This document shows, one piece after another, positions 36,945 through 45,825 of a stretch of 64,000 bases of DNA. Made by a program: the position numbers and the translations under genes. Within the stretch, counting starts at the first letter, position 1. Each line of letters opens with the position of its first letter. This stretch comes from Citromicrobium bathyomarinum (GTDB taxonomy: Bacteria > Pseudomonadota > Alphaproteobacteria > Sphingomonadales > Sphingomonadaceae). The DNA lies in the NCBI GenBank assembly GCA_001306305.2, contig CP155577.1, positions 1,905,501 through 1,969,500 on the forward strand, given 5' to 3'. The notes below the pieces were generated by a model, which saw only the letters and a program-made list of their open reading frames with translations, did not search any database and was not told the origin of the DNA.

Positions 36945-37028
36945 GGTGATGGCGTCCTGTTGGCTGGGTGATCGGTAGGGCAGGCTCGATAGGCGAGGCA
37001 TCGGTCCGCGCCAAGCCTTCGACAGGCG

Positions 37029-37622
37029 TTATTCGGCGGCCGGGCAGTGGAGGAAGCCGGTCATCACTTCCTTGAATGTGGCCTGCGGGTCGAAACCCTC
37101 CGGCGCGCTCCCCTCGTTGCCCGTGAATGCGCCGAGCCCGTGGCGCGACATGTAGCGCGGCTGATAGGTCGGCGGGCCGAGCGCGGCGATCGCGCTGCAC
37201 AGCGCGCCCAGTTGCGCCGGATCGTCGGCAATGCGCCGGACCGTTTCGGACAGCTTCGCTTGCTGCGCCTCTTCGAGATCGCCGAACGCGCTCATCTGCG
37301 CGACCATCACCGCCTGATGCGCTGTCCGGTCGGACACGCGGCGCATGTCGTAGCGGCCATAGAACCCGCCCAGCGCAAACAGGCTGGCCGCGTCGTCCCA
37401 TTCCTCGCGCGCGATACAGGCGGCCGCGCCGCGGTAGAGATCGACCGGGTTATAGGCGGGTCTTGCCTGATCGATCCGGATGCAGCCGATATCGTTCGGG
37501 CTCTCGAGGTCGCCCTCCATCTGGTAGTTGCGGATCACCGGCCCGTCGTTCTGCGCGCCGACTGGCGCGGCAGGCATTGCCACGATGAACAGCGCGCCCA
37601 TCGCCATCGATATTCCTCGCAT
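37029..37622 (-). CDS. Secreted protein of unknown function
   Basis: 197 residues from the ATG at 37622, or 192 from the ATG at 37607, which has GAGGA six bases upstream. A signal peptide ends near VGAQ. The mature part has four cysteines, two of them in DIGCIRID and AAACIAREEW, and helical stretches that resemble a single TPR-like pair. I do not recognise a family. It lies between phaR and proS in the same orientation. Confidence 0.75.
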   Translation of the reverse strand: MRGISMAMGALFIVAMPAAPVGAQNDGPVIRNYQMEGDLESPNDIGCIRIDQARPAYNPVDLYRGAAACIAREEWDDAASLFALGGFYGRYDMRRVSDRTAHQAVMVAQMSAFGDLEEAQQAKLSETVRRIADDPAQLGALCSAIAALGPPTYQPRYMSRHGLGAFTGNEGSAPEGFDPQATFKEVMTGFLHCPAAE

Positions 37623-37660
37623 CACGGATCCCTTCCCGTCCTGAGCGGGCAGGTGTCGCG

Positions 37661-38230
37661 CTACTTGCCCAGTTCGTCGAGCTTTTTCTGCATCGCGGCC
37701 ATCTGGTCGCGCATCGAGGCGAGTTCCTGCGCGGTCTCGTCCGACGAGCTTTCGGCGCGGGGTGCTTTCTTGCCTGCGCCGGCCTGCCCGGTGAAGGCGT
37801 CGGTTGCGGCGCGCATCATCGCCAGGTTGGTCTCGGCCATCTTGGCGAAGGGGTTGCCGGCCATGCCGCTCTGCCACGCCTCGGCGATCTTCGCCTGGTT
37901 GGCGCGGAAATTGGCCATGCTCGCTTCGAGATAGCTGGGCATCATCGACTGCATCGAATTGCCGTACATCGAGATCAGGTCGCGCAGGAAGCTGACCGGC
38001 AGGATATGCTCTCCATTGGCCTCTTCCTCGACGATGATCTGGGTGAGGATGGAATGGGTGATGTCATCCCCGCTCTTGGCGTCGACCACCGTGAATTCCA
38101 GCCCCTCGCGGGTCATCTTCGCCAGGTCTTCGAGCGTGATGTAGCTTGAGGAATGCGTGTTGTAGAGTCGCCGGTTGGCGTATTTCTTGATGACGATCGT
38201 GTCGCCCTCGGTGTATTTCTTGTTAGGCAT
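37661..38230 (-). CDS. phaR: Polyhydroxyalkanoate synthesis regulator PhaR
   Basis: DNA- and granule-binding repressor of phasin and PHA genes. 189 residues. IVIKKYANRRLYNTHSSSYI is the N-terminal PHB/PHA accumulation regulator DNA-binding domain (about 10-70), with VVDAKSGDDITHSIL next. The C-terminal half is helical and ends in a Met/Gln/Lys coiled coil. No PHA synthase, depolymerase or phasin gene is present in this window. The ATG at 38230 is where homology begins; an in-frame ATG at 38269 is less likely. Confidence 0.93.
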   Translation of the reverse strand: MPNKKYTEGDTIVIKKYANRRLYNTHSSSYITLEDLAKMTREGLEFTVVDAKSGDDITHSILTQIIVEEEANGEHILPVSFLRDLISMYGNSMQSMMPSYLEASMANFRANQAKIAEAWQSGMAGNPFAKMAETNLAMMRAATDAFTGQAGAGKKAPRAESSSDETAQELASMRDQMAAMQKKLDELGK

Positions 38231-38268
38231 GAAGAGTGCCGGGCTCCAGTACTGAATGCTGCGCAGCA

Positions 38269-39366
38269 TCAGGCCTTAGCATTTGCAGCATCGCTTGGGC
38301 AATGCGCCTTGACGCTACGTTCGAACCGGTGGCCGAGCGTGGTCAGCAATTCATACTGCGAGAGGCCGGAATGCTGCGCAGCATCGGGCAGGTGGTACGG
38401 CACGTCGAGCCAGTCGCCGACATCCAGATCGGGTGCCTGCGCGAGGTCCACCACCACCATGTCCATCGAGACCTTGCCCAGCAGGCGCAGCGTGCGGCCC
38501 TGGTGGCGCAGGAAACCCTTCGCGCCCCAGCTGCGCAGGAACCCGTCGGCATAGCCGAGCGAGACGGTGCCGACGCGCATCGGCCCGCTGGCGGTGAATT
38601 CGCGGTTGTAGCCGACCGCATCGCCCGCTTCGATGCGGCGGACATGGATGATCGCGGCCTGCGGGAAGGCGACCTGGCGGATGTGACCGGCAAGATCGGG
38701 CGTCGGCACACCGCCATAGAGCGCGAGGCCGGGGCGGGTGAGGTCGCAGGAATAATCGCGGCCCAGCGCAATCCCTGCGCTGTTGGCGATGCTCGTCTCG
38801 CGGTGCGGCAACAGCGCCTGCGCGGCGCGGAACGCGGCGAGCTGGTGGCCATTGGCCGCCGAATGCTCTTCCGCCGAGGACAGGTGCGACATCAGTACCT
38901 GCACGTCGAGCCGGGCGAGCAGCGGGTCGCTCAGTTCGGTGGGGGCAAGGCCAAGCCGGTTGATCCCGGTATCGACCATCAGGTTGCACGTGCCCCCTCC
39001 GGCATCGAGCCAGACCTTCGCCTGATGGAGCGAGTTGATCACCGGGCGCACCCCGGTCGCGATGGCGTAGCGCGCTTCCTCGCCGGTCATCACGCCGTGC
39101 AGCACCGCCACCTGTTGCGGTGCGACATGGTCCAGCACGGGCGCGACCTCGCTCCAGTGCGCAACGAAGAAATCGCGAGCGCCCGCTTCGACCAGCGCAG
39201 GCACGCAGTTCTGCGTACCCAGCCCGTAGCAATCCGCCTTGACCGCCGCGCCTGCCCGCGCAGTGCCCGACAGCCTGTCGAGCGCGCGCCAGTTATGCGC
39301 CAGCGCGGCGGTGTCGATCGCGAGGCGGAGCGTCGGGGGCGGCGGTGTTTGCGGGTGCGTGTTCAC
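38269..39366 (-). CDS. alr: Alanine racemase
   Basis: PLP enzyme making D-alanine for peptidoglycan. 365 residues. The PLP lysine is in AAVKADCYGLG and the opposing catalytic tyrosine in DAVGYNREF; GGVP and SLGYADGF are also typical. The GTG start overlaps the stop of the upstream transporter gene (GTGA). It is slightly divergent from E. coli Alr at the N-terminus but complete. Confidence 0.93.
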   Translation of the reverse strand: MNTHPQTPPPPTLRLAIDTAALAHNWRALDRLSGTARAGAAVKADCYGLGTQNCVPALVEAGARDFFVAHWSEVAPVLDHVAPQQVAVLHGVMTGEEARYAIATGVRPVINSLHQAKVWLDAGGGTCNLMVDTGINRLGLAPTELSDPLLARLDVQVLMSHLSSAEEHSAANGHQLAAFRAAQALLPHRETSIANSAGIALGRDYSCDLTRPGLALYGGVPTPDLAGHIRQVAFPQAAIIHVRRIEAGDAVGYNREFTASGPMRVGTVSLGYADGFLRSWGAKGFLRHQGRTLRLLGKVSMDMVVVDLAQAPDLDVGDWLDVPYHLPDAAQHSGLSQYELLTTLGHRFERSVKAHCPSDAANAKA

Positions 39367-40997
39367 GCATCCCCGAAATCACGTGGCGGCCCGCTCGGCA
39401 AGCCCCACCATGCGACAAGCAGGCCGAAAGCGACCACGATCCACGTATACCATAGGCCTGCGTAGATATCCCCGCTGCGCGCGACGATGATCCCCGCGAT
39501 CAGCGGCAGGAACCCGCCAAGGTATCCAGCGCCGATGTGATAGGGGATCGACATCGACGAATAGCGGATCTGTGGCGGGAACATCTCGGTCAGCAGCGCG
39601 GCGACGGAGCCATAGGTCAGCGCGGAGAGCATCCCCATCACCAGCAGCAGGCCGACGATTCCGAGGATATTCGCGACCGGCGGCACCTGCGTGCTGAAAT
39701 CGAAGCCCTTGGCGCTCAAGGCGTCGCGCACGCCGTCGCGCAGCGCTGGCCCTTGCGCGAACAGCGCCGGGTCGAGCGGCTGTGCTTCACCGCCCACGGA
39801 CAGCCCGAGCGCCCCGCCCTCACGCAACTCGTAGCGCACGCCGCTGGAAGTCATCGCGTCGAGCAGCTTGCCGCAATCGGTCTGTTCGCGGCCGAACAGT
39901 TCGGCGAAGGGGTCGGGCGTGCAGTTCTGGCCCGTCACCACAACCGGCGTCCGCTCGGCTGCGGCGGAGAGGCCCGGATTGGCGAGATGGCCCATCCCCC
40001 AGAAGACCGGGAACAGCAGCGCCAGCGACAGCCCGGCGCCCAGAATGATCGGCAGCTTGCGCCCGATCCTGTCCGACCAGCGCCCGATGACGAGGTAGAA
40101 GCTCATCGAAATCAGCCCGCCTGCCAGCAGCATCCATTCGACCACGCTCTCGTCCACCCGCATCGGCCCGCGCAGGAACGACAGGCTGCTGAAGAACGCG
40201 GTGTACCAGATCGTGGTCAGCACGCCGGTGATGCCGAAGAGCGCGACGAAGATGCGCTTCTTGTTACCCGGGTAGGTAAAGCTCTCGATGAAGGGATTGC
40301 CGCTGGTCTCGCCCGCCTCCTTCATCGCCTTGAACACCGGGCTTTCGGAGAGTTTGAGGCGCATCCACAGCGAAATGCCAAGCAGGATGATCGACAGCAG
40401 GAACGGCACGCGCCAGCCCCAGGCGGCGAATTCCTCCGCCGGGATCAGCCAGCGGCAGGTCAGCACCACGATGATCGACAGCACGAAGCCGCCGACCACG
40501 CTGGCCTGAATGAAGCTGGTGTAGAACCCGCGCTTCTCGGGCGGAGCGTGTTCCGCGACATAGATCGCCGCACCGCCATATTCGCCGCCCAGTGCAAGGC
40601 CCTGCAGGATGCGGAAGCCGATCACGATGATCGGCGCAGCGATGCCGATGGTCGCCGCGTCGGGGATCAGCCCGACACCGGCGGTGGCGATGCCCATCAG
40701 CGTGACGGTGACGAGGAAGGTGTATTTGCGCCCCAGTTTGTCGCCCAGAAAGCCGAACAGGATCGCACCCAGCGGTCGGAAGCCGAAGCCGACCGCAAAG
40801 CCTGCCCACACCAGCAGGATCTGCAGGGTCTCGTTACCGCTGGGGAAGAATGCCGCGCCGATCAGCCCGGCGAGCGTGCCGTAGATGAAGAAGTCGTACC
40901 ATTCGAAGATCGTCCCTGCCGAACTGGCGGCGATGACGAGCCGGATTTCCTTGTCGGTCGGCTCACGGTTGGCCGATGCTGCGGCGGACGCGCTCAT
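39363..40997 (-). CDS. MHS-family (metabolite:H+ symporter) MFS transporter
   Basis: 544 residues from the ATG at 40997, with GGAGGGGG upstream. Twelve helices. GTIFEWYDFFIYGT is the MHS family signature at helix 1, and GFLGDKLGRKYTF is motif A. Between helices 8 and 9 is an inserted hydrophilic loop of about 100 residues with two cysteines (QNCTPDPF and QTDCGK). Long-loop MHS proteins occur elsewhere. The substrate could be an organic acid or osmolyte but cannot be read from sequence. It lies upstream of alr and overlaps it by four bases. Confidence 0.9.
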   Translation of the reverse strand: MSASAAASANREPTDKEIRLVIAASSAGTIFEWYDFFIYGTLAGLIGAAFFPSGNETLQILLVWAGFAVGFGFRPLGAILFGFLGDKLGRKYTFLVTVTLMGIATAGVGLIPDAATIGIAAPIIVIGFRILQGLALGGEYGGAAIYVAEHAPPEKRGFYTSFIQASVVGGFVLSIIVVLTCRWLIPAEEFAAWGWRVPFLLSIILLGISLWMRLKLSESPVFKAMKEAGETSGNPFIESFTYPGNKKRIFVALFGITGVLTTIWYTAFFSSLSFLRGPMRVDESVVEWMLLAGGLISMSFYLVIGRWSDRIGRKLPIILGAGLSLALLFPVFWGMGHLANPGLSAAAERTPVVVTGQNCTPDPFAELFGREQTDCGKLLDAMTSSGVRYELREGGALGLSVGGEAQPLDPALFAQGPALRDGVRDALSAKGFDFSTQVPPVANILGIVGLLLVMGMLSALTYGSVAALLTEMFPPQIRYSSMSIPYHIGAGYLGGFLPLIAGIIVARSGDIYAGLWYTWIVVAFGLLVAWWGLPSGPPRDFGDA

Positions 40998-41032
40998 ATT
41001 CCGATTTTCCCCCTCCGTTTTATGGAGTTGGT

Positions 41033-41461
41033 CTAACGCGGCTGCGCGGCCTTGCAAAGCGCGTCTGTCGCGGCCCTCCAAGGGAGCAGGATCGCGCCGT
41101 GCCGTCCGGGGAAGGCGCGTGCGGGTTCCAGCACGGCGAAGCCCGGCCAGTCTGGGAGCTGTGCGTTCTCATCCGCCAGCCATGCCTCGATTTCCTTGAG
41201 GCTGGCGCGCATGTCTTCCGCCGTGCGGCCCTGCGCCGCTTGCGCGAACACCGCCGCCGCCGCCTGCCCGATCGCGCAGGCCGATACGGCCAAGCCCAGC
41301 GCCTCCACCCGATCTTCGGCGTCGAGCGCCACGTCGAGCGTCAGCGTGCCGCCGCAGATGCGCGAGCGTACTTCTGCGCTGGCATCGGGCGCGGACAGGC
41401 GCGGATAACCGGCCAGCGAGACCGCGAGCGAGAGGATTTCGGGCGTGTAGAGCTTGGTCAC
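41033..41461 (-). CDS. IscU/NifU-N-type iron-sulfur cluster scaffold-like protein
   Basis: 142 residues. Three cysteines sit where the family has its cluster ligands: RSRICGGTL, VSACAIGQA and a C-terminal DALCKA. The sequence is diverged from canonical IscU, with no LPPVK chaperone site seen, so it may serve a special role or be a SufU-like relative. The GTG start overlaps the cvpA stop (GTGA). It sits between cvpA and the MHS transporter. Confidence 0.82.
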   Translation of the reverse strand: MTKLYTPEILSLAVSLAGYPRLSAPDASAEVRSRICGGTLTLDVALDAEDRVEALGLAVSACAIGQAAAAVFAQAAQGRTAEDMRASLKEIEAWLADENAQLPDWPGFAVLEPARAFPGRHGAILLPWRAATDALCKAAQPR

Positions 41462-42009
41462 TGGCTGACGGTGTCGCCGGTTACTGGGCCACTATCCTCC
41501 GACCGCGCCCGGCGCACTTCGGCGCGGCGATCGTGGATATAGCCGACCAGCGCTTCGCTGCCCGCGTTGATCGAGGGGTAGGTGCGCGCGGTGACGATCC
41601 AGTTCGGGCGGCCCTCTTCGCCCCACACCGTATCATAGCCGAGCACCAGCAGCGCAAAGCCGATCACCACGATGATCGCGCCCTTCACCGCGCCGAAACC
41701 GAAGCCGAGCACCCGGTCGAGCGGGCCGAGCAGCGAATCGCGCGCTCTGGTGCCGACCATCGATGCGATCAGCTTGACCGCGCCGAAGGGGATCAGCAGC
41801 AGCAGCGCGAAGGCGACGATCGCGGCGGTGGTCGCCGAGCCGACCTGCGGTTCGAGCAGCGCCTGCACCTGCGTGTGGAACTGCCGGATCGCAAGCAGCG
41901 CGAGAATCCACGCGGCGAGCGAGAGCATTTCCTGCACGAAGCCGCGCATGAAGCCGCCCGCAGCGGCCACCGCGACGATCAGCAGCACGATGATGTCGAA
42001 CCCGGTCAT
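41458..42009 (-). CDS. cvpA: CvpA-family inner-membrane protein
   Basis: 183 residues with four membrane helices and a polar C-terminus. DIIVLLIVAVAAAGGFMRGF with QEMLSLAAW is the N-terminal family pattern and FGFGAVKGAIIVV is the third helix. In E. coli CvpA is needed for colicin V production and envelope stress tolerance. It lies 25 bp after radA and overlaps the Fe-S scaffold gene by four bases. Confidence 0.92.
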   Translation of the reverse strand: MTGFDIIVLLIVAVAAAGGFMRGFVQEMLSLAAWILALLAIRQFHTQVQALLEPQVGSATTAAIVAFALLLLIPFGAVKLIASMVGTRARDSLLGPLDRVLGFGFGAVKGAIIVVIGFALLVLGYDTVWGEEGRPNWIVTARTYPSINAGSEALVGYIHDRRAEVRRARSEDSGPVTGDTVSQ

Positions 42010-42034
42010 AGAATTTCAGCCTAGCACGCCATTG

Positions 42035-43399
42035 CTATCGCATCACGCGATCCACCAGTTGCGATAGCTGCCTTATTCCGTCGAATTGAATGCCGCGTGA
42101 AGCCTTTTCTTCCATGAATGGGCCCTGCGCGCTCGAAAAACCGAGCTTGGCCGCCTCGCGCAGCCGCAGCCCGCCATGGGCGACCGGGCGGATTTCCCCG
42201 GCGAGCGAGACTTCGCCGAACCAGACCGAGCGATCCTTCAGGGGCCGGTCGGCAAGTGCGGAAACCAGCGCAGCGGCCACCGCCAGGTCTGCCGCAGGGT
42301 CCGCCAGACGGTATCCGCCCGCGACGTTGAGATAGACCTCCGCCGCGCTGAAATTGAGGCCGCAGCGCGATTCGAGCACCGCCAGCAGCATCGCGAGGCG
42401 GCCATTGTCCCATCCCACCACCGCACGGCGCGGGGTCGCGCCCGATTGCAGGCGCACGATCAGCGCCTGAATTTCAACCAGCACGGGCCGCGTGCCTTCC
42501 ATCGCGGGGAACACCGCGCTGCCCGCGAGCGGCGCGTCGCGCCCGGAGAGGAACAGCATCGACGGGTTCTCGACCTCCTCCAGCCCCTCGGTCGCCATCG
42601 CGAACACGCCGATCTCGTCGACCGCGCCGAAGCGGTTCTTGAGCGCGCGCAGGATGCGGTACTGGTGGCTGCGTTCGCCTTCGAAGCTCATCACCACGTC
42701 GACCATGTGCTCCAGCACGCGGGGGCCCGCGATATTGCCGTCCTTGGTCACATGGCCGACCAGCACCAGCGCGGTGCCGCGTTCCTTGGCGTAGCGGATC
42801 AGTTCGAACGCGCAGCCGCGCACCTGGCTGACCGTGCCCGGCGCGCCCTCGATCGTGTCCGAATACATGGTCTGGATCGAATCGACGACCAGCAGGTCGG
42901 GCGCTTCGTCCTGCGCGCCCAGCGTGGTCAGGATGTCGCGCACATTGGTGCTGGAGGCGAGCCGGACCGGCGCATCGGCCAGCCCCAATCGCTCCGCCCG
43001 CAGGCGCACCTGCGCGGAGGCTTCCTCGCCGCTGACATAGACGACATCGCCGCCCTTGCGCGCGATCGCGCCCGCGGTTTGCAGCAGCAGGGTGGATTTG
43101 CCGATCCCCGGATCGCCGCCGATCAGGATCGCGGCGCCGGGCACCAGCCCGCCACCCAGCGCGCGGTCGAATTCCTTGAGGCCGGTGGTCGCCCGCTCGG
43201 GCGGCTTCACCGCATCGCTCAGCGAGACGAATTCGAGCCTGCGCCCGCCGCCCGACAGGTCGTGCTTCTGGCTGAAAACGGTCGCGGGGGCATCCTCCAC
43301 CAGCGTGTTCCATTCCGCGCAGTCCGGGCATTGTCCCTGCCAGCGCGGCGAGACACCGCCGCAGGCCTGACAAACATAGCGTTTCTTCGGCTTGGCCAT
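42035..43399 (-). CDS. radA: DNA repair protein RadA
   Basis: RecA-like ATPase that processes recombination branches. 454 residues. A zinc finger with C10, C13, C24 and C27 is followed by Walker A GGDPGIGKSTLL, the RadA motif KNRFGAVDEIGVF, and a C-terminal Lon-protease-like domain. The ribosome site AAGGAGG is exceptionally good. It is divergent from the patatin gene and heads the long minus-strand run. Confidence 0.97.
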   Translation of the reverse strand: MAKPKKRYVCQACGGVSPRWQGQCPDCAEWNTLVEDAPATVFSQKHDLSGGGRRLEFVSLSDAVKPPERATTGLKEFDRALGGGLVPGAAILIGGDPGIGKSTLLLQTAGAIARKGGDVVYVSGEEASAQVRLRAERLGLADAPVRLASSTNVRDILTTLGAQDEAPDLLVVDSIQTMYSDTIEGAPGTVSQVRGCAFELIRYAKERGTALVLVGHVTKDGNIAGPRVLEHMVDVVMSFEGERSHQYRILRALKNRFGAVDEIGVFAMATEGLEEVENPSMLFLSGRDAPLAGSAVFPAMEGTRPVLVEIQALIVRLQSGATPRRAVVGWDNGRLAMLLAVLESRCGLNFSAAEVYLNVAGGYRLADPAADLAVAAALVSALADRPLKDRSVWFGEVSLAGEIRPVAHGGLRLREAAKLGFSSAQGPFMEEKASRGIQFDGIRQLSQLVDRVMR

Positions 43400-43485
43400 G
43401 CCACCTCCTTAAGGCGGGGAGTTAGGTGGAACATTAACGGAACGCAAGTTGCTATTCAGCCCCCTCCCCCTCTAGAATATCAACC

Positions 43486-45801
43486 ATGCGGCAAAAGGAA
43501 TTGAGGATCGGTCTTGTCTGCTACGGCGGGGTCAGCCTCGCCGTTTACATGCATGGCGTGACCAAGGAGGTGTGGAACCTGGCGCGCGCCAGCCGCGACT
43601 TCCATACACCCGGCCATTCCAGCCACGGGGTCGCGGGCGAATACCGCCGCCTGCTCGACCTGCTTGCCGACCGCCACGATCTGCGCCTGCGCGTGCTGCC
43701 CGACATTTTCAGCGGCGCGAGCGCGGGCGGGATCAACGCGGTGTTTCTGGCGCAGGCGATCTTCTCCGGCCGGTCGCTGGAGCCGCTCACCAACCTGTGG
43801 CTCGACAATGCCGATATCGACCGGCTGACCGCCGAGGACGCGCGGCCGGGCTGGCGCTTTGCCAAGGTGTGGGCGCAGCCGCTCGCCACCTTCGTGCTCA
43901 GGCGGCCGGGCAATCTGGTGTCCGAAAGCGTCGCGCCAGAGACACGCTCCGAAGTGCGCGAGAAGGTCTCCAAGCTGGTGCGCGGGCGCTGGTTCCAGCC
44001 GCCGTTTTCCGGCGAGACGATGTCGCGCATGCTGCTCGAAGCGCTGGAGGCGATGGATGGCTCGCCCGCCGACGGGCCGCTGCTGCCGCCCGGCCACCCG
44101 GTCGATCTCTACGTGCCGACGACGGATTTCCACGGCTACCTCGCCCGGCTGCGGCTCAACAGCCCGCCGGTGGTGCTGGAGAGCGAGCATCGCATGCCGA
44201 TCTCCTTCACCGGGCGCACGCCGGAGCTTGCCGGGGGCTGGCTTGCCGATCCGCTTGAACTGACCTTCGCCGCGCGCGCGACCGCCAGCTTCCCGGGCGC
44301 GTTCCCGCCGCTGCAGCTGGGCGAGATCGACACGATCGCGGCGGAGAAGAACCTGTCGTGGCATTCTCGCGACCGGTTCCTGCGGCAGGTGATGCCGGTG
44401 CATTGCGATGACGGGACGGCGGAAGGAGTGTCGCTGATCGACGGGTCGGTGCTGGTCAATCGCCCGTTCGAAGGCGCGATCGACGCGCTGCGCGGGCGGC
44501 CGGCGGTGCGCGAGGTGGAGCGGCGCTTCGCCTATGTCGATCCGCGGCCCGAGCGATACATGCGCGACAGGGAGAAGATGCGCGCGCCGGTCGGCTTCTT
44601 CGAGAATATCTTCGGCTCGCTCTCCACCCTCCCCCGCGAACAGCCGATCCGCGACAACCTGGAGGTTATCGGCGAGCAGTCGCGCCACGCCGCGCGGCTG
44701 CAGGCGATGATCACCGAACTGCGCCCGCAGGTGGAGGGCGCGGTCGAAAAGCTGTTCGACCGCACGGTGTTCTTCGACCGGCCCACGCCCAAGCGACTGT
44801 CCAACTGGCGCAGAAAAGCGCAGCAGGCGGCGGCGGAACAGGCGGGCTACACCTTCGCGGGCTATGCCGAGCTCAAATATGTCGGGATCGTCGAGCGGAT
44901 TGCGGAGCTGGCGCGCAAGGCTGCGCCCAGGGATGCCGAGCCCGATCCGCAGGTGCTCGCCGTGGTGCTGCGCGCCTGTCTGCGCGAGCGGGGGCTGGAA
45001 ACGCTTGGCGGGGCGACCGGCGGGGCGAGCCCGGGGGCGATCGAGTTCTTCCGGACATACGATCTGGCGTTCCGCATCCGCCGCCTGCGCCTGCTCGCCC
45101 GTCGCACCGCGCGCGATTGGGAGGCGGACCCGGAGATCCCCAACGAGGCGCTCGATAGCGCGCGCGAGGCGATCTACACGATCCTGTCCGCCTATTTCGA
45201 GCGGGACGGCCTCAACCCGATGGGCCCGGAATTTCGCGATCTGGCGCGCAATGCGGTGTCGGACCCGGGCGCGCTGCTCGATCATATTGCGCAGCGGCGC
45301 GGGCTGAAGGATCTCGATACGCAGGCCGAAGAGGCGCTGTCGCTCGCGCTGAGCGACATGCCCCGCAGCCTGCGGCGGCGGATGATGTACGCCTATCTGG
45401 GCTTCCCGTTCTACGATGTCGCCACGCTGCCGATCCTCGGCACGCAGGGGATGAACGAGTTCGAGCCGGTCAAGGTCGACCGGATCAGCCCCGAAGACGC
45501 CCAGGCGATCCGCGAAGGCGGTGCGGCAGAGACGCTGCGGGGAATCGAATTCTACGACTTCGGCGCCTTCTTCAGCCGCGCCTATCGCGAGAACGATTAT
45601 CTGTGGGGCCGCCTGCATGGCTGCGAGCGGATGATCGACATCGTGCTGTCGACCAGCGACGAGGCGATTCCCTTCGAGGAACGTCGCGCGATCCTGCGCA
45701 GCGCCTTCCTCGCGATCATCGAGGAAGAGCGCGAGGCGAAGCGCTGCGCGGACGGAACGCTGAAGGCATTGCGCGACGAGATCGAGGCGCGGTTGGGCTA
45801 G
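43486..45801 (+). CDS. Patatin-like phospholipase with C-terminal helical extension
   Basis: 771 residues. The patatin domain covers about 1-360. It has an oxyanion-like GGVSLAVYMHGVTKE (14-28), nucleophile S79 in GASAGG, and the dyad aspartate D319 in LIDGSVLVN. The C-terminal 400 residues are alpha-helical and arginine-rich and end with KALRDEIEARLG. The size and the GGVSLAVYMHG start point to the patatin-related family TIGR03607-like proteins with a DUF3376 region. It probably cleaves acyl esters of membrane lipids; the physiological role is unknown. There is no signal peptide and no strong ribosome site. It converges on dnaJ. Confidence 0.9.
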   Translation: MRQKELRIGLVCYGGVSLAVYMHGVTKEVWNLARASRDFHTPGHSSHGVAGEYRRLLDLLADRHDLRLRVLPDIFSGASAGGINAVFLAQAIFSGRSLEPLTNLWLDNADIDRLTAEDARPGWRFAKVWAQPLATFVLRRPGNLVSESVAPETRSEVREKVSKLVRGRWFQPPFSGETMSRMLLEALEAMDGSPADGPLLPPGHPVDLYVPTTDFHGYLARLRLNSPPVVLESEHRMPISFTGRTPELAGGWLADPLELTFAARATASFPGAFPPLQLGEIDTIAAEKNLSWHSRDRFLRQVMPVHCDDGTAEGVSLIDGSVLVNRPFEGAIDALRGRPAVREVERRFAYVDPRPERYMRDREKMRAPVGFFENIFGSLSTLPREQPIRDNLEVIGEQSRHAARLQAMITELRPQVEGAVEKLFDRTVFFDRPTPKRLSNWRRKAQQAAAEQAGYTFAGYAELKYVGIVERIAELARKAAPRDAEPDPQVLAVVLRACLRERGLETLGGATGGASPGAIEFFRTYDLAFRIRRLRLLARRTARDWEADPEIPNEALDSAREAIYTILSAYFERDGLNPMGPEFRDLARNAVSDPGALLDHIAQRRGLKDLDTQAEEALSLALSDMPRSLRRRMMYAYLGFPFYDVATLPILGTQGMNEFEPVKVDRISPEDAQAIREGGAAETLRGIEFYDFGAFFSRAYRENDYLWGRLHGCERMIDIVLSTSDEAIPFEERRAILRSAFLAIIEEEREAKRCADGTLKALRDEIEARLG

Positions 45802-45825
45802 CGGGACCCATCCAGCTGCGGGGCG

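Noticed and set aside
39600-40000. Novel domain inserted in the MHS transporter
   Set aside because: Long hydrophilic loops with paired cysteines are known in this MFS branch, so it is not clearly new.
43480-45618. 712-residue minus-strand frame opposite the patatin gene
   Set aside because: No conserved motif, and the patatin catalytic residues lie in the plus frame.
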